From Spirochaetia bacterium (GTDB taxonomy: Bacteria > Spirochaetota > Spirochaetia > Treponematales > Breznakiellaceae), in assembly GCA_025997675.1 (NCBI GenBank), contig BNUX01000014.1:1-46510 (forward strand): a stretch of 46,510 bases of DNA. The letters run 5' to 3'. Of this stretch, positions 16,839 to 24,974 are shown piece by piece. Position 1 is the first letter of the stretch, and the number at the start of each line of letters is the position of its first letter. The notes under the pieces were generated by a model. The model had not been told where the DNA came from. It did no database searches and saw only the letters and a program-made list of their open reading frames with translations. The position numbers and the translations under genes are program-made.

Positions 16839-17497
16839 AGGGAAAAGATTATAAAAAAACTTATATTTGGTGTCAGGCACGTGCTAGGCGCTTTTTTGGG
16901 CAACTTGTGCGTGTTCGTCAAAGGTTATCGGCAGGTTTGATTCTGAAATTTGTTTCGTAGATAGTTCTGCAAGCATATTCAAAACCAATTCGGCATTGGT
17001 CATATTGTTGCGGAGATTTTCCTTTTTCAGCATCGAAAATCTTGATGTCTGCAGATATGTCCATTAGGTGAAACTCCTTTATTCATTCAAGAAGTGATGG
17101 TAGGCCGGCATCACAACCGGTAAACGTACCAATTAATTCAGTCTATAAGATAAGGGAATAGTTTGTAAAAAACAAGCGCACCACTGCGCTACCATAAAAA
17201 ACCTCGGGAAAAATCACCTTTAAGTCCTGAAATTGACGCTTTGGTCCGGACCGTCAAGCAATTGGACGAAAATGACCGCAAAATGCTCTTTGGGATAGCC
17301 CTTTGTTCAAAAACAACCGGAAAGGCGGGGGGTAGCGGCCATTAGCGAGGATATTGACGAGACATTGAAGCCATAGATAGGCAGCTTGACAAGAAAGCCG
17401 GATTAACCTATGTTAAAAAGATAGGGGAAAGTGGGCGAAGACGTATTCGGCGTAAGCTCGGGGGGCCTTAGGGCAGCATCGAAGCGTCGCCCCGCCT
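16839..17497. other. Gene-free stretch with decayed gene pieces
   Basis: No intact gene is visible in this 659-base stretch. The minus strand holds an antirepressor/DinD-like fragment (annotated separately). The plus strand near 17200-17340 reads SPEIDALVRTVKQLDENDRK and MLFGIALC before a stop, probably another small gene remnant of unknown type. Confidence 0.4.
16884..17033 (-). pseudogene. DinD / phage antirepressor-like C-terminal fragment
   Basis: The 49-codon reading frame gives LRNNMTNAELVLNMLAELS and then TKQISESNLPITFDEHAQVAQ. It resembles the segment after the BRO-type domain in DinD-like and phage antirepressor proteins, where NMTxxELVLNMLAE is followed by ST.xIS and TFxEH. No N-terminal BRO domain is in frame, and the end is cut by a stop, so this is a fragment. 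An overlapping frame with an AGGAG site at 17081 could encode a 48-residue peptide, but that reading has no family resemblance. Assignment is from memory of the family and is tentative. Confidence 0.45.
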
Positions 17498-17950
17498 CTA
17501 TGTTTTGTACCTATAGCACGTAACCAATGCTAACCAACCGCCGTAATGTATTCTGAGTTCCAGAACAAGGGTGATTTTCCCCCCGATATTTTTACTGATT
17601 TCAATACAATCATTATTTTGGTGGGAAGTAACAGATAATTTTATCTCTACTGCGGTATTGATTATCTCAACAATATGCAAAAGATCGTCATCCTGAAGAT
17701 TATGATCCGCTCTTTTATAAGAATGTCTCACACCTTCACTTTCAAGCATAATATTTGATACATCCTTACCGCAGACCGCCTTTATCCGATTTGCAGCATC
17801 GTGTTCAACCGTCCCTATGAAAGCTTTTCTATTTTCCTTTCCGTTTCTGGCTTCATCTATGAACTGTTCAAGTTCCAGGGAGGATAGCCGATGTAAATAC
17901 CAATTTCCCGGTTTCGATTCTGACTGTATCACCTTCCCATCCTCACTCAA
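17498..17950 (-). CDS. PBECR-like (Barnase/EndoU/ColicinE5/RelE) nuclease, possibly 5' truncated
   Basis: The ORF is 150 residues from a TTG at 17950; a GTG at 17932 with GAGGA about 8 bases upstream is a more likely start. The central block VRHSYKRADHNLQDDDLLHIVEIIN, followed by strands EIKLSV, CIEISKNIGGKITLVLEL and GWLALVTCYR, resembles the PBECR nuclease domains found at the C-terminus of phage MuF proteins, where a conserved HxxxKH-type region precedes D-D-L-L/xIPEII. The usual long N-terminal partner is absent, so it could be an orphan toxin-like nuclease or a cut-off end of a longer gene. It sits among phage-like debris. Confidence 0.5.
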   Translation of the reverse strand: MSEDGKVIQSESKPGNWYLHRLSSLELEQFIDEARNGKENRKAFIGTVEHDAANRIKAVCGKDVSNIMLESEGVRHSYKRADHNLQDDDLLHIVEIINTAVEIKLSVTSHQNNDCIEISKNIGGKITLVLELRIHYGGWLALVTCYRYKT

Positions 17951-18010
17951 ATATTACGCAAGTGGCTTTAGCCTAGCATTTTTTTATACCTTGGAATACC
18001 GGGAACCTTA

Positions 18011-18196
18011 TCTACGGAACGCCGTTCCTTCAAGAAGGAATGCCATCCCTTCAAGAAGGAACGCCATCCAATTCAAGAAGGAACGCCTCCACTTCATGAA
18101 GGAACGCCTCCACTTCATGAAGAATCGCCATCCCTTCATGAAGAATCGCCATCCCTTCATGAAGGAACGCTATCCCTTCAAGAAGGAACACCGTCC
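18011..18196. repeat. 21-bp tandem repeat array, about 8-9 units
   Basis: The unit is close to CTTCAWGAAGGAACGCCAT plus two variable bases. Copies run from about 18027 to 18196, with a partial unit before. Each carries an inverted repeat CTTCATGAAG (perfect palindrome in four copies) or CTTCAAGAAG. The 21-base period keeps every frame open, so the plus strand appears as a 7-residue repeat and the minus strand also looks open; I consider this not coding. There are no spacers, so it is not CRISPR. It lies between the convergent or leftward-pointing PBECR-like gene and the DUF4015 gene. Confidence 0.85.
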
Positions 18197-18335
18197 CTGC
18201 ACCGGAAAACTAGGGGCTTTTGCCGGGATTTGGGTAATGCCGCCCCCTGTCGGAACGGCGCGGGCGCGGGCCCGAGAAGGCTTCACCGGGAAAGACCCGC
18301 GCCAGAATGGGGAACGCAAGGAACATAAATAGGCC

Positions 18336-20504
18336 CTATTGCAACGGTATGTCGTCATACCGCCCGGAATTGTTCCAGTAGATAAACCCGTTCCCCCCGG
18401 CGTCCCGGACCCCTTCAACCTGGCGGCGTACATAGTCGGGGTTGTAGTACTGCCGGTCGTAGGACACGTTCAGGAAAAATGCCTGCACATAGGGCCGGAC
18501 GATGATCTGTCCCCGGCCGATGCGCTCGGTGCGCTGGGTGCCCTGGTAGTAGATCCGGTAGGGGCGGAGTTCCGCGGGGTTTTGGGCGAGGAAGTCCTGT
18601 TCAAAGTGGCTGGGGTAGTACATGGGGCAGATCACGTCCACGTAGGGGGCCAGCAGCTCCACCTCCTGGCCGGTCCGTGCGCCGGTGCGGTACCAGCCGT
18701 TGGCGCCGTAGATGTCGATGCTGATGGGCGCATCCACCCGTGAACGGATGTGCCGCATGAATGAAAGGATGGCGCTTTCCATGTCCATGCCGTTTTCCCG
18801 CCAGCGATACTGTGCGTCACCAAGGTTAGCCCCATCGGTGGGGAAGCGGATATAGTCAAACTGGATTTCGTCAAAGCCCCGCCTGCAGAGTTCTTCCGCA
18901 ATGGCGGCGGTGTATTCCCACACTACTTCTGAATAGGGGTCCACCCAGCGTTCATCGTAGTAGGTCCTGAGAATCTCGTATGCCGTCTTCTGCTTGCAAA
19001 AAAATTCTGTTTCGTTGATGGTATCCTTGTCAACCCCGGTCCCCTTGGCCTGCCGCGTATCGTAATAGCCCACCCAGGGCTGATTCCTCCGGCTGTCCCA
19101 TAGGGCGTACCTGCCCCCTTCTTTCCTGGCCAGCTCCGGGTCCTTAAAAACCACAATCCGGGCAACCGTATAGATACCCCGGCCCTTCAGGTTTTTTAAG
19201 AGGGCATCAATATCCACCGGCCGGAAGACCCGCCCCTTTTCGCTGATAGCACCATTGTTCGGGCTAAACCGTAAGCGGCCGTAGTCGTCCTTCATATCGA
19301 TCACCACCATATCAAGCCCCCCGTCTTCTATCGTCTTGAGGTAAGGCGCCAGTGACCGGCTTTCCATGGAATGATTCACCGGGAGGTACAAGCCCTGTCT
19401 GCCCCGGGCTATATCCTGCGGGGGCGAGCTGATTAGGGTGTTTTTGTGGGCCGGTTCCGGCGCCGTCCCCGCTTCCAGCAGCCAAAGCTCCGACAGAGCC
19501 ACCGGGTCCGTACCGGTGAAGGTGTTGCTGCTCCAGGCGATAAGGCTTGATGGCTTGAGCCCCCAGGCTGCGGGGATGGATCGGATAAAGGCACGGAGAT
19601 CCGGTCTGGTCCGCACCACGAATGGCTGCGGGTAGTTCAATTCCAGGATGGACCCTTCCCGGACAAACCGTATTCCCCGGGCGCTTAAGTCCAGGGAATC
19701 CACGGTGCCGAAGTTCGTGGAATCCGACCAGACGGGGGTAAACCGTTTCTGTTCCCAATCAAGCTGGTAGATCCGGCGGCGGAATGTCTGGGATGCGTAT
19801 ATCCGCGGAACGCTGCCCGCCAGGGTCACCGCTATATCCGAAACCTCGTCGGGATTTGCGGTGGTTTCCAGCCGCTCAATCCCCCCATTCAGTTCCACCC
19901 ACGCAGAATTCCTGCTGTCCGGGTGGCGGTAATGCACCCCGTAGGTGCTGTGGGAGAGAAAAACGGTCAGCGCCGGCAGCATTGCCGCAGCCACCGCCTT
20001 TATCCCGTTCGTTCTGTAGGGGGGCGCTCCCAGGCTTTCCCAGTTCCGGCCCGCGTCCCGGGAAAGAAACACCGTATCCTTGGTGGCGCACACCATGATG
20101 TCCGGGTTGTCCGGCAGGGCCTTGAGGTCCTTTAGTTCCTGGACCAGGGAGGTAAAGGTTTTTACTCCCCGTGCATAATTCTTTACCGTTTTAACCGGAA
20201 GCCCCTTGTTCCGGGGCTCCCAGTGGAGCAGGTCCGTCGAAACCAGAACCCCCTGATCCCCCAGGATGGCCCAGTACGCAGCAGTCTTGAGCACCTTCCG
20301 CACCGCGCCCCCGGTCCACAGCGGCCGCATGATGCCCATCCGGTCCATCCCATAAAGCCCCCGGTCGGTCCCCATAACAATTGGCCAATTATTCTGACCG
20401 GACAGACCCGTCTGGGTACTTGCGCCGGAGGGGAGGAACAGAACGAGGCAACAGGAGAATAATAAAGCCGCACGGAAACGGCTACAGATACCTTTTCGGT
20501 TCAC
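18336..20504 (-). CDS. DUF4015 (PF13200) putative glycosidase, exported; contains an adapter artefact
   Basis: This is a 722-residue exported protein. The N-terminal FRAALLFSCCLVLFLPSGAS is a signal peptide. Residues about 40-370 resemble a beta-propeller with sialidase-like turns (VFLSRDAGRNWESLGAPP, VSTDLLHWEPRN). From about 390 comes the DUF4015 TIM-barrel: GLYLPVNHSM, GLDMVVIDMKDDYGRLRF, GIYTVARIVVFKDP, YYDERWVDPYSEVVWEY, FDEIQFDYIRFPTDG, ISIDIYGANGWY, DVICPMYYPSHF. The family is a predicted glycosidase. Residues near 500-514, reading FFCKQKTAYEI, come from an Illumina P7 sequence at 18973-18996 and are not biological, so 40-odd bases here should be disregarded. It overlaps the HD gene by 23 bases. 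Confidence 0.88.
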   Translation of the reverse strand: MNRKGICSRFRAALLFSCCLVLFLPSGASTQTGLSGQNNWPIVMGTDRGLYGMDRMGIMRPLWTGGAVRKVLKTAAYWAILGDQGVLVSTDLLHWEPRNKGLPVKTVKNYARGVKTFTSLVQELKDLKALPDNPDIMVCATKDTVFLSRDAGRNWESLGAPPYRTNGIKAVAAAMLPALTVFLSHSTYGVHYRHPDSRNSAWVELNGGIERLETTANPDEVSDIAVTLAGSVPRIYASQTFRRRIYQLDWEQKRFTPVWSDSTNFGTVDSLDLSARGIRFVREGSILELNYPQPFVVRTRPDLRAFIRSIPAAWGLKPSSLIAWSSNTFTGTDPVALSELWLLEAGTAPEPAHKNTLISSPPQDIARGRQGLYLPVNHSMESRSLAPYLKTIEDGGLDMVVIDMKDDYGRLRFSPNNGAISEKGRVFRPVDIDALLKNLKGRGIYTVARIVVFKDPELARKEGGRYALWDSRRNQPWVGYYDTRQAKGTGVDKDTINETEFFCKQKTAYEILRTYYDERWVDPYSEVVWEYTAAIAEELCRRGFDEIQFDYIRFPTDGANLGDAQYRWRENGMDMESAILSFMRHIRSRVDAPISIDIYGANGWYRTGARTGQEVELLAPYVDVICPMYYPSHFEQDFLAQNPAELRPYRIYYQGTQRTERIGRGQIIVRPYVQAFFLNVSYDRQYYNPDYVRRQVEGVRDAGGNGFIYWNNSGRYDDIPLQ
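18973..18996 (+). other. Illumina P7 adapter sequence (assembly artefact)
   Basis: These 24 bases are identical to the reverse complement of the Illumina P7 flow-cell sequence. They start ATCTCGTATGCCG and end CTTCTGCTTG, followed by a base and seven A's (18998-19004), as in reads that run past an adapter. On the coding strand it translates to KQKTAYEI, a known contaminant signature in databases. The gene remains open through it by chance. The true sequence of the DUF4015 gene here is unknown. Confidence 0.97.
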
Positions 20505-21297
20505 CGTTATTTACCAGGGCGTACAGCTCGATATACGACTTAGCGGTACTGGCGGCGATTTTTGCCAGGAGTACCTCCTCAACCTGGAAGAGTCCTAGCT
20601 CGCCGGACATCTGTATTTCAATGTGTATCGGTTTTTCCCTGCCCCGGGAAATCCTGACATCCTCAATGGAATTGGCGGATAACTGGTGAATATCCCCGGC
20701 CCGGGGACCCCCCGCCACAATCAGGGGAATCCGGGCCCGGCCCTTGGTCATATCGCAGCCGTCCGCAATCTGCACCACCCCCGCCTCCAGGGAATGGATG
20801 GTCCGGGACCCCATGTGTCCGGATATGCCTTCCAGCGCCAGGGACCGCACGGTGACCAGCTTTTGCAGATTCCCGGCATAGACCTTCCGCAAGAGCCGGT
20901 CCAGGATTGGGTAGGACAGGTACACGCTGTGCAGCTCATGATCCTGGCGGCCTATGGTCATCCCCAGGTCGTGCAGTATGGCCGCCAGAAACACTGCGGT
21001 AAGGCTGTCCTCAAAACTACCGCAGTCCTCCCTCTCAAGGCTGGTCTTAATCCCCGCATCCCGGAGGAGCCCCATCATGACAAGGGCGTTCAGCGCCACG
21101 ATACGCACATGAACCGGGCCGTGATCGTTATAATTCAGCCGCATAATGGAAACCGTGTTGGCGTATTCCTGCATGGCCTGGACCTCATCGTCCCCCAGGG
21201 CAAGTTTGCCCGCCTCCGTCGCCTTGCCGGAGAGGCCGAGGCGGGCAACCGTGTCGAGGATTTTGGTATCGAGGGATAGTTCTTTTTGTGATCGCAT
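20482..21297 (-). CDS. HD-domain phosphohydrolase
   Basis: This is a 271-residue soluble protein with an HD metal-dependent phosphohydrolase core. The residues are HGPVHVRIVALNALVMMG near 59-76, the HD pair in AAILHDLGMTIGRQDHELHS at about 105-124 and later GHMGSRTIHSLEAGVVQIADGCD, where the final Asp completes the HD set. Archaeal-type HD proteins of this layout act on nucleotides or phosphoesters; the substrate is unknown. The C-terminal part (HIEIQMSGELGLFQVEEVLLAKI) has alternating strands, possibly a regulatory domain. The downstream glycosidase gene overlaps by 23 bases, so the two are coupled. Confidence 0.88.
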   Translation of the reverse strand: MRSQKELSLDTKILDTVARLGLSGKATEAGKLALGDDEVQAMQEYANTVSIMRLNYNDHGPVHVRIVALNALVMMGLLRDAGIKTSLEREDCGSFEDSLTAVFLAAILHDLGMTIGRQDHELHSVYLSYPILDRLLRKVYAGNLQKLVTVRSLALEGISGHMGSRTIHSLEAGVVQIADGCDMTKGRARIPLIVAGGPRAGDIHQLSANSIEDVRISRGREKPIHIEIQMSGELGLFQVEEVLLAKIAASTAKSYIELYALVNNGEPKRYL

Positions 21298-21580
21298 GCC
21301 TGTAAAATACGCTTATTTACGATTAAAATCCAGGGGGGTAAACGGGGGATATCCAAAATAATTTTATTCCCATTTGAACCGGGCATTCACTTTTTTCCAT
21401 ATCCATTGCCGGCTGTCCCTATTGCCTCCGGGGAGACCGTCCCCGGCTCTGTCCGGTTTGCGGGGCAGTTCTGCGGCTCTTTGATAAGCCCGGGTGGTCC
21501 CATGTCCATTGCGTCAGACGGCGGACCTTTGGTCCGAGACGATAGGCAGGGCATAGAATGACCCTGGGCGAAGAATTTCG
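21298..21580. other. Intergenic stretch with short hairpin element
   Basis: No gene is visible. The stretch holds one copy of the short hairpin GCGGACCTTTGGTCCG (about 21521-21536), one of five similar elements in the window. It lies between the promoter side of the HD gene and the end of the XRE gene. Confidence 0.5.
21521..21536. repeat. Short dispersed hairpin element, copy 1
   Basis: GCGGACC, a TTT loop and GGTCCG(A) form a 6-7 bp stem. Related copies lie at 35821, 35957, 36833 and 37422. All follow the form GCGGACY-3/4 nt-RGTCCG. Confidence 0.6.
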
Positions 21581-21964
21581 CTATTCCGCGCCGCTTGGTT
21601 GTTCATCCGGGTTTTCCGGAGGCTTTTCTTCCTTGAGCGCTTTTTCCAGCCCCTGTCCGATGGCCAATAGAATCAGATCGGTAAAAGCCCCCCTGCCTTC
21701 AGGCGTGAGTTTTGCGTAAAACTCCCGAGCTTCTCTATTTATGGAGGTTCCCGACCGGTCCTCCTTAAAAAACAGGTGTGGCTCTACCTTCAGGGCCCCG
21801 GCAATTTTTTCGATCATCTCTATGGAAGGGAATTTCCTCCCTATTTCGATTTCCCCAATGTAACTTGCGGCGGTATCGCACTTTTCCGCCAGTTTCATCT
21901 GCGAAAGCCCCTGGGATTTTCTGATTTTCTTCAAATTTAGGATAAAAATGTCCCGCAGGCTCAT
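21581..21964 (-). CDS. XRE-family transcriptional regulator
   Basis: This is a 127-residue protein with an N-terminal helix-turn-helix of the Cro/CI type: LKKIRKSQGLSQMKLAEKCDTAASYIGEIEIGRKFPSIEMIEKIAGAL spans residues 11-58 with the recognition helix near ASYIGEIE. The C-terminal extension (REFYAKLTPEGRGAFTDLILLAIGQGLEKAL) is a helix, perhaps for dimer formation, and ends in an acidic tail. It is divergent from the CAP lipoprotein gene with about 130 bases between, and may regulate that promoter or itself. Confidence 0.93.
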   Translation of the reverse strand: MSLRDIFILNLKKIRKSQGLSQMKLAEKCDTAASYIGEIEIGRKFPSIEMIEKIAGALKVEPHLFFKEDRSGTSINREAREFYAKLTPEGRGAFTDLILLAIGQGLEKALKEEKPPENPDEQPSGAE

Positions 21965-22045
21965 GATTTTATGCTAATAGCTAGTAAAAGTAGTTTACAA
22001 TGAGCTATAGACCGATTAAAATGTAGCATTTGATAATCTAATAGC

Positions 22046-22074
22046 TTGCATTTTTTTTGGATATGCGGTATAAT
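22046..22074 (+). promoter_or_regulatory. Sigma-70-type promoter for the CAP/transglutaminase genes
   Basis: TTGCAT (22046-22051), a 17-base spacer and TATAAT (22069-22074) make a near-consensus promoter, 24 bases before the ATG of the CAP-domain gene. Confidence 0.7.
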
Positions 22075-22097
22075 GGTTGGATAAGTGAGGAATGGCT

Positions 22098-22874
22098 ATG
22101 AAAAATCGATTCGTTTTGAGCTTATTGGCTTCGGCAATCCTATGTTCGTCCTGTGCGTCCTTAGAAGGATTATTTGACAAAATAAGTAATGTAGATTCGT
22201 CCGGCAGGGGGTCAAGTTCATCTACTCCCATAAAGGCAGACCCAAAGAGGCGGGCCGCCCCTGATTCCTCAAATTGGGATATTGAAAAATTGGATACCGC
22301 CAAAGATGCGGATTATTTATCCGGCATTGAAAAAGATGTTGTTTTAGAAATGAACATGGTACGAAGTGATCCCAAAAAATATGCCGCATTGTATATACAG
22401 CCAAAGTTACAATATTTTAACGGTAACAATTATTCAGTTCCCGGACAGATAACATTGGTTACCCAGGAAGGGAAAAAAGCGGTTGACGGTTGTATTGCAG
22501 CATTATCAAAAATGAAAGCCGTTGAAATTCTGACCCCCGAAAAGGGATTGTCGCTTGGTATAAAAGATCATGTAATAGACCAGGGGAAAACAGGTCAGAC
22601 AGGACACGCCGGGAGCGACAAGAGCGATCCCTTTAAGCGGATAGGCCGGTATGGCGGTGGTTATAAAACAGCCGGGGAAAATCTTGAGTACGGATCAAAT
22701 ACCGGCCGTGATATTGTTACCAGTCTTTTGATAGATGATGGTGTTCCCAATCGTGGCCACCGTACAAATATCATGAACAAAGACTTTGCTCAAACTGGCG
22801 TTGCCTTTGGGACACATCCGGAATATAGAAACATGTGCGGTATTACTTATGCCGCAGGGTATACAAGCAATTAG
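22098..22874 (+). CDS. CAP-domain (SCP/PR-1) secreted protein, lipoprotein-like
   Basis: The 258-residue product has an N-terminal export signal (MKNRFVLSLLASAILCSSCAS) with a cysteine at 19 that could be lipidated under relaxed spirochaete rules. After a low-complexity Ser-rich linker, the CAP domain begins at VVLEMNMVRSDPKKYAALY and shows the marks HAGSDKSDPFKRIGRYG, GENLEYGSN, the RGHRTNIMNKDFAQTGVAFG block and CGITYAAGYTSN. CAP proteins in bacteria are extracellular and mostly of unknown role. I chose ATG 22098 because GAGGA lies 6 bases before it, while ATG 22092 is too close. The transglutaminase gene follows 17 bases later. Confidence 0.9.
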   Translation: MKNRFVLSLLASAILCSSCASLEGLFDKISNVDSSGRGSSSSTPIKADPKRRAAPDSSNWDIEKLDTAKDADYLSGIEKDVVLEMNMVRSDPKKYAALYIQPKLQYFNGNNYSVPGQITLVTQEGKKAVDGCIAALSKMKAVEILTPEKGLSLGIKDHVIDQGKTGQTGHAGSDKSDPFKRIGRYGGGYKTAGENLEYGSNTGRDIVTSLLIDDGVPNRGHRTNIMNKDFAQTGVAFGTHPEYRNMCGITYAAGYTSN

Positions 22875-22891
22875 GTGAAAGGGGGAAGTGT

Positions 22892-24580
22892 ATGAAAAAT
22901 TTTACTTTTTTAATTACCTTGTTATTGGTATCCGTCACGAATGTTCTGTTTCCACAAACAGCCGATAGTATAAATGCGGCTATAGACAGCGGGAATATTG
23001 CGGTTCTTTATAACTATATACAAAAAGGCCCCGAGGGGACTGATGCAAAACTGGTAAGCAGTGCAACAAGCGCCGTGCGGCGTTATACCACAATAGATTC
23101 TTCTACGCAGAAATACCGTACCGGTAAAATGGATGCCCGTGTCAGAAATGTCGGCAAGGATCTGATGGACAAGGTTTTTGTTGATCCCCAATCGGCGCTT
23201 CCTGATGTTACAACAAAACTTGTAACCGGAGTAGGCGACCAGTTTCTTAAAGTAAAGATAATTCATGACTGGATTTGTGATACTATTGCCTATGACGCAG
23301 AGATGTATTTTTCAGGCAGAATCAGAAATCAAGACTATGTTTCGGTTCTTAAAAAGAAGGCCGGGGTGTGTTCGGGATATGTAAGCGTCTTTAATGAAAT
23401 GTGCAGACTTGCGGGGATAGGGTCAATCGGAATAAGCGGATATTCAAAGGGCTTTGGGTATGGTGGTACAATTGGGGGTCAGACCGACCATGAATGGAAT
23501 GCGGTAAAGCTTAACGGAAAATGGTATCTTGTTGATGTAACATGGGACGCCGGGAATTTAGACCGAAGAACTTTTATAAAGAATTATTCAGCCGAATGGC
23601 TTTTTCTTGATTCACGGCCATTCCTCTATTCACATTTACCGGAGGAAGAACGCTATCAATTCTATGCGCCGGTCTTAACGGCGAATGATTTTATGAGGGA
23701 AGCGTATATTGCGGGTAAGTTTTTTCAATATGGGCTTGCTTTAACGTCGGAAAATCCCGGCTATAATAATCTCATACATGACGGGTTTACCTTCGAGCTT
23801 GCTGCCCGTAATGCCAATGTTTCATTGTCAAATGCAGTAAGAACACCCCAGCAAAGAAATGTAACCGGTGTGGCATGGATTGATAAAAAAGGTACAACAT
23901 TTACCCTTGATTTTGATGTGCCTGATACCGCAGAATATCGGGGACATGTTTTTGCCCGCTATAATAATGAAATTCGTCTGCAAGACAGGATAGCCATTGG
24001 GACTTTTGAAGGTGATTGGCTTCCAAGAGCGGAGGCGTTTTACAATACAAAAAATCCCAAAGACCGAAAGATAACTGAACGAGAGTTGCAGTTATTTAAG
24101 GATTCCTATTTTAAGGTTGCCGATAACGGCGCTTATTATTTTGCCGAAGACCAGTTTGACACGGCAAGAAACAATGCGGTTTTGAAAATACATAAACTGC
24201 TTGAATTGCAGACGAATTGGTTGGAAAATATTCTTGGTTTTAATATTAAAGCGGCGCCCGGGTATCAGGGGTTTGGAGTGAATGCCCAAAAATATCCTTT
24301 TACTTATCCGTCGTATAATGATGTTTCAAACACCCAGCTTATATCGCCGTTAAAGGGTGTATTAAAATCCGGCGAGACAGAGGTTTTTACCATGACCTCA
24401 AAGGATTTTACCAATTTTGCCATAATAATCAATGGGCAATTTAATCCGCTCAGTAAAGACAAGGCGGGGAATTTTGAATTAGCCTTTGAAATCCCGGCGG
24501 AAATAGAAAAATTAGAACTATTTGGTTCAAAAAATGGCCGGCAATACACGGGGATAATACGGTATGATGTGGTACAATGA
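22892..24580 (+). CDS. Exported transglutaminase-like protein (kyphoscoliosis-peptidase type)
   Basis: The 562-residue product starts with a signal peptide (MKNFTFLITLLLVSVTNVLF). A transglutaminase-like core has the catalytic Cys at about 160 in AGVCSGYVSVFNEMCRLAG, His at about 200 in QTDHEWNAVKLNGKWYLVDVTWDAG, and Asp in DVTWD. Downstream parts (EWLFLDSRPFLYSHLPEEERYQF) match the kyphoscoliosis-peptidase group, and the C-terminal half is beta-rich, likely Ig-like modules. Its Cys protease/transglutaminase activity is predicted only. It starts at ATG 22892 after GGGGGA. It follows the CAP lipoprotein gene, so the two probably act together on the cell surface. The end overlaps the next small gene by 17 bases. 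Confidence 0.9.
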   Translation: MKNFTFLITLLLVSVTNVLFPQTADSINAAIDSGNIAVLYNYIQKGPEGTDAKLVSSATSAVRRYTTIDSSTQKYRTGKMDARVRNVGKDLMDKVFVDPQSALPDVTTKLVTGVGDQFLKVKIIHDWICDTIAYDAEMYFSGRIRNQDYVSVLKKKAGVCSGYVSVFNEMCRLAGIGSIGISGYSKGFGYGGTIGGQTDHEWNAVKLNGKWYLVDVTWDAGNLDRRTFIKNYSAEWLFLDSRPFLYSHLPEEERYQFYAPVLTANDFMREAYIAGKFFQYGLALTSENPGYNNLIHDGFTFELAARNANVSLSNAVRTPQQRNVTGVAWIDKKGTTFTLDFDVPDTAEYRGHVFARYNNEIRLQDRIAIGTFEGDWLPRAEAFYNTKNPKDRKITERELQLFKDSYFKVADNGAYYFAEDQFDTARNNAVLKIHKLLELQTNWLENILGFNIKAAPGYQGFGVNAQKYPFTYPSYNDVSNTQLISPLKGVLKSGETEVFTMTSKDFTNFAIIINGQFNPLSKDKAGNFELAFEIPAEIEKLELFGSKNGRQYTGIIRYDVVQ

Positions 24581-24959
24581 TCAGGAAAAGAACATTATAG
24601 AAAAACTATTATCAATATATGAAAATAAAATGCCCGGAAAACAAGGTGAAATATATTGCATAAAGGAAATGAAAAATATTGCGATTGCTTTTTCAAATGA
24701 GATTGAAGTCAATACTATATTTTTAAATACTACTTTAAAATTTTTAAATAATACGAGAGATTTAATTGCTGATTACGGCAATGATTTTTATGGACATTAT
24801 TTAAATATTTTAGAGGAAATAAATGATTTTTATTTAAACATATCTATGAAAGAAGGGAAAATCACTGCGGAGAAACACTTTCGCCATGTCTGTTTTGATT
24901 TTCCTCCGGATGATCAATTAGTATCAGAAATAAAAAAGAGAAAATATAAATGGTGCTAA
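24564..24959 (+). CDS. Unknown AT-rich small protein, 131 residues
   Basis: I do not recognise it. The product is mostly helical, with acidic and lysine-rich stretches (NIIEKLLSIYENKMPGKQG, NTIFLNTTLKFLNNTRDL, LNILEEINDFYLNISMKEGK) and no signal peptide or membrane segment. The AT content is clearly higher than in the upstream genes. Its ATG lies within the last 17 bases of the transglutaminase gene, so it may be translated by coupling. It ends just before the convergent 779-residue gene. Confidence 0.6.
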   Translation: MMWYNDQEKNIIEKLLSIYENKMPGKQGEIYCIKEMKNIAIAFSNEIEVNTIFLNTTLKFLNNTRDLIADYGNDFYGHYLNILEEINDFYLNISMKEGKITAEKHFRHVCFDFPPDDQLVSEIKKRKYKWC

Positions 24960-24974
24960 TACGGCATGATATTA

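Noticed and set aside
18011..18196. Possible CRISPR array
   Set aside because: Units are adjacent with no unique spacers, and no cas genes are nearby. The same applies to 36858-37140.
17817..18332. 171-codon plus-strand ORF with 7-residue repeats
   Set aside because: It is open only because the 21-base tandem array is a multiple of three, it overlaps the 5' part of the PBECR-like gene on the other strand, and it has no ribosome site.
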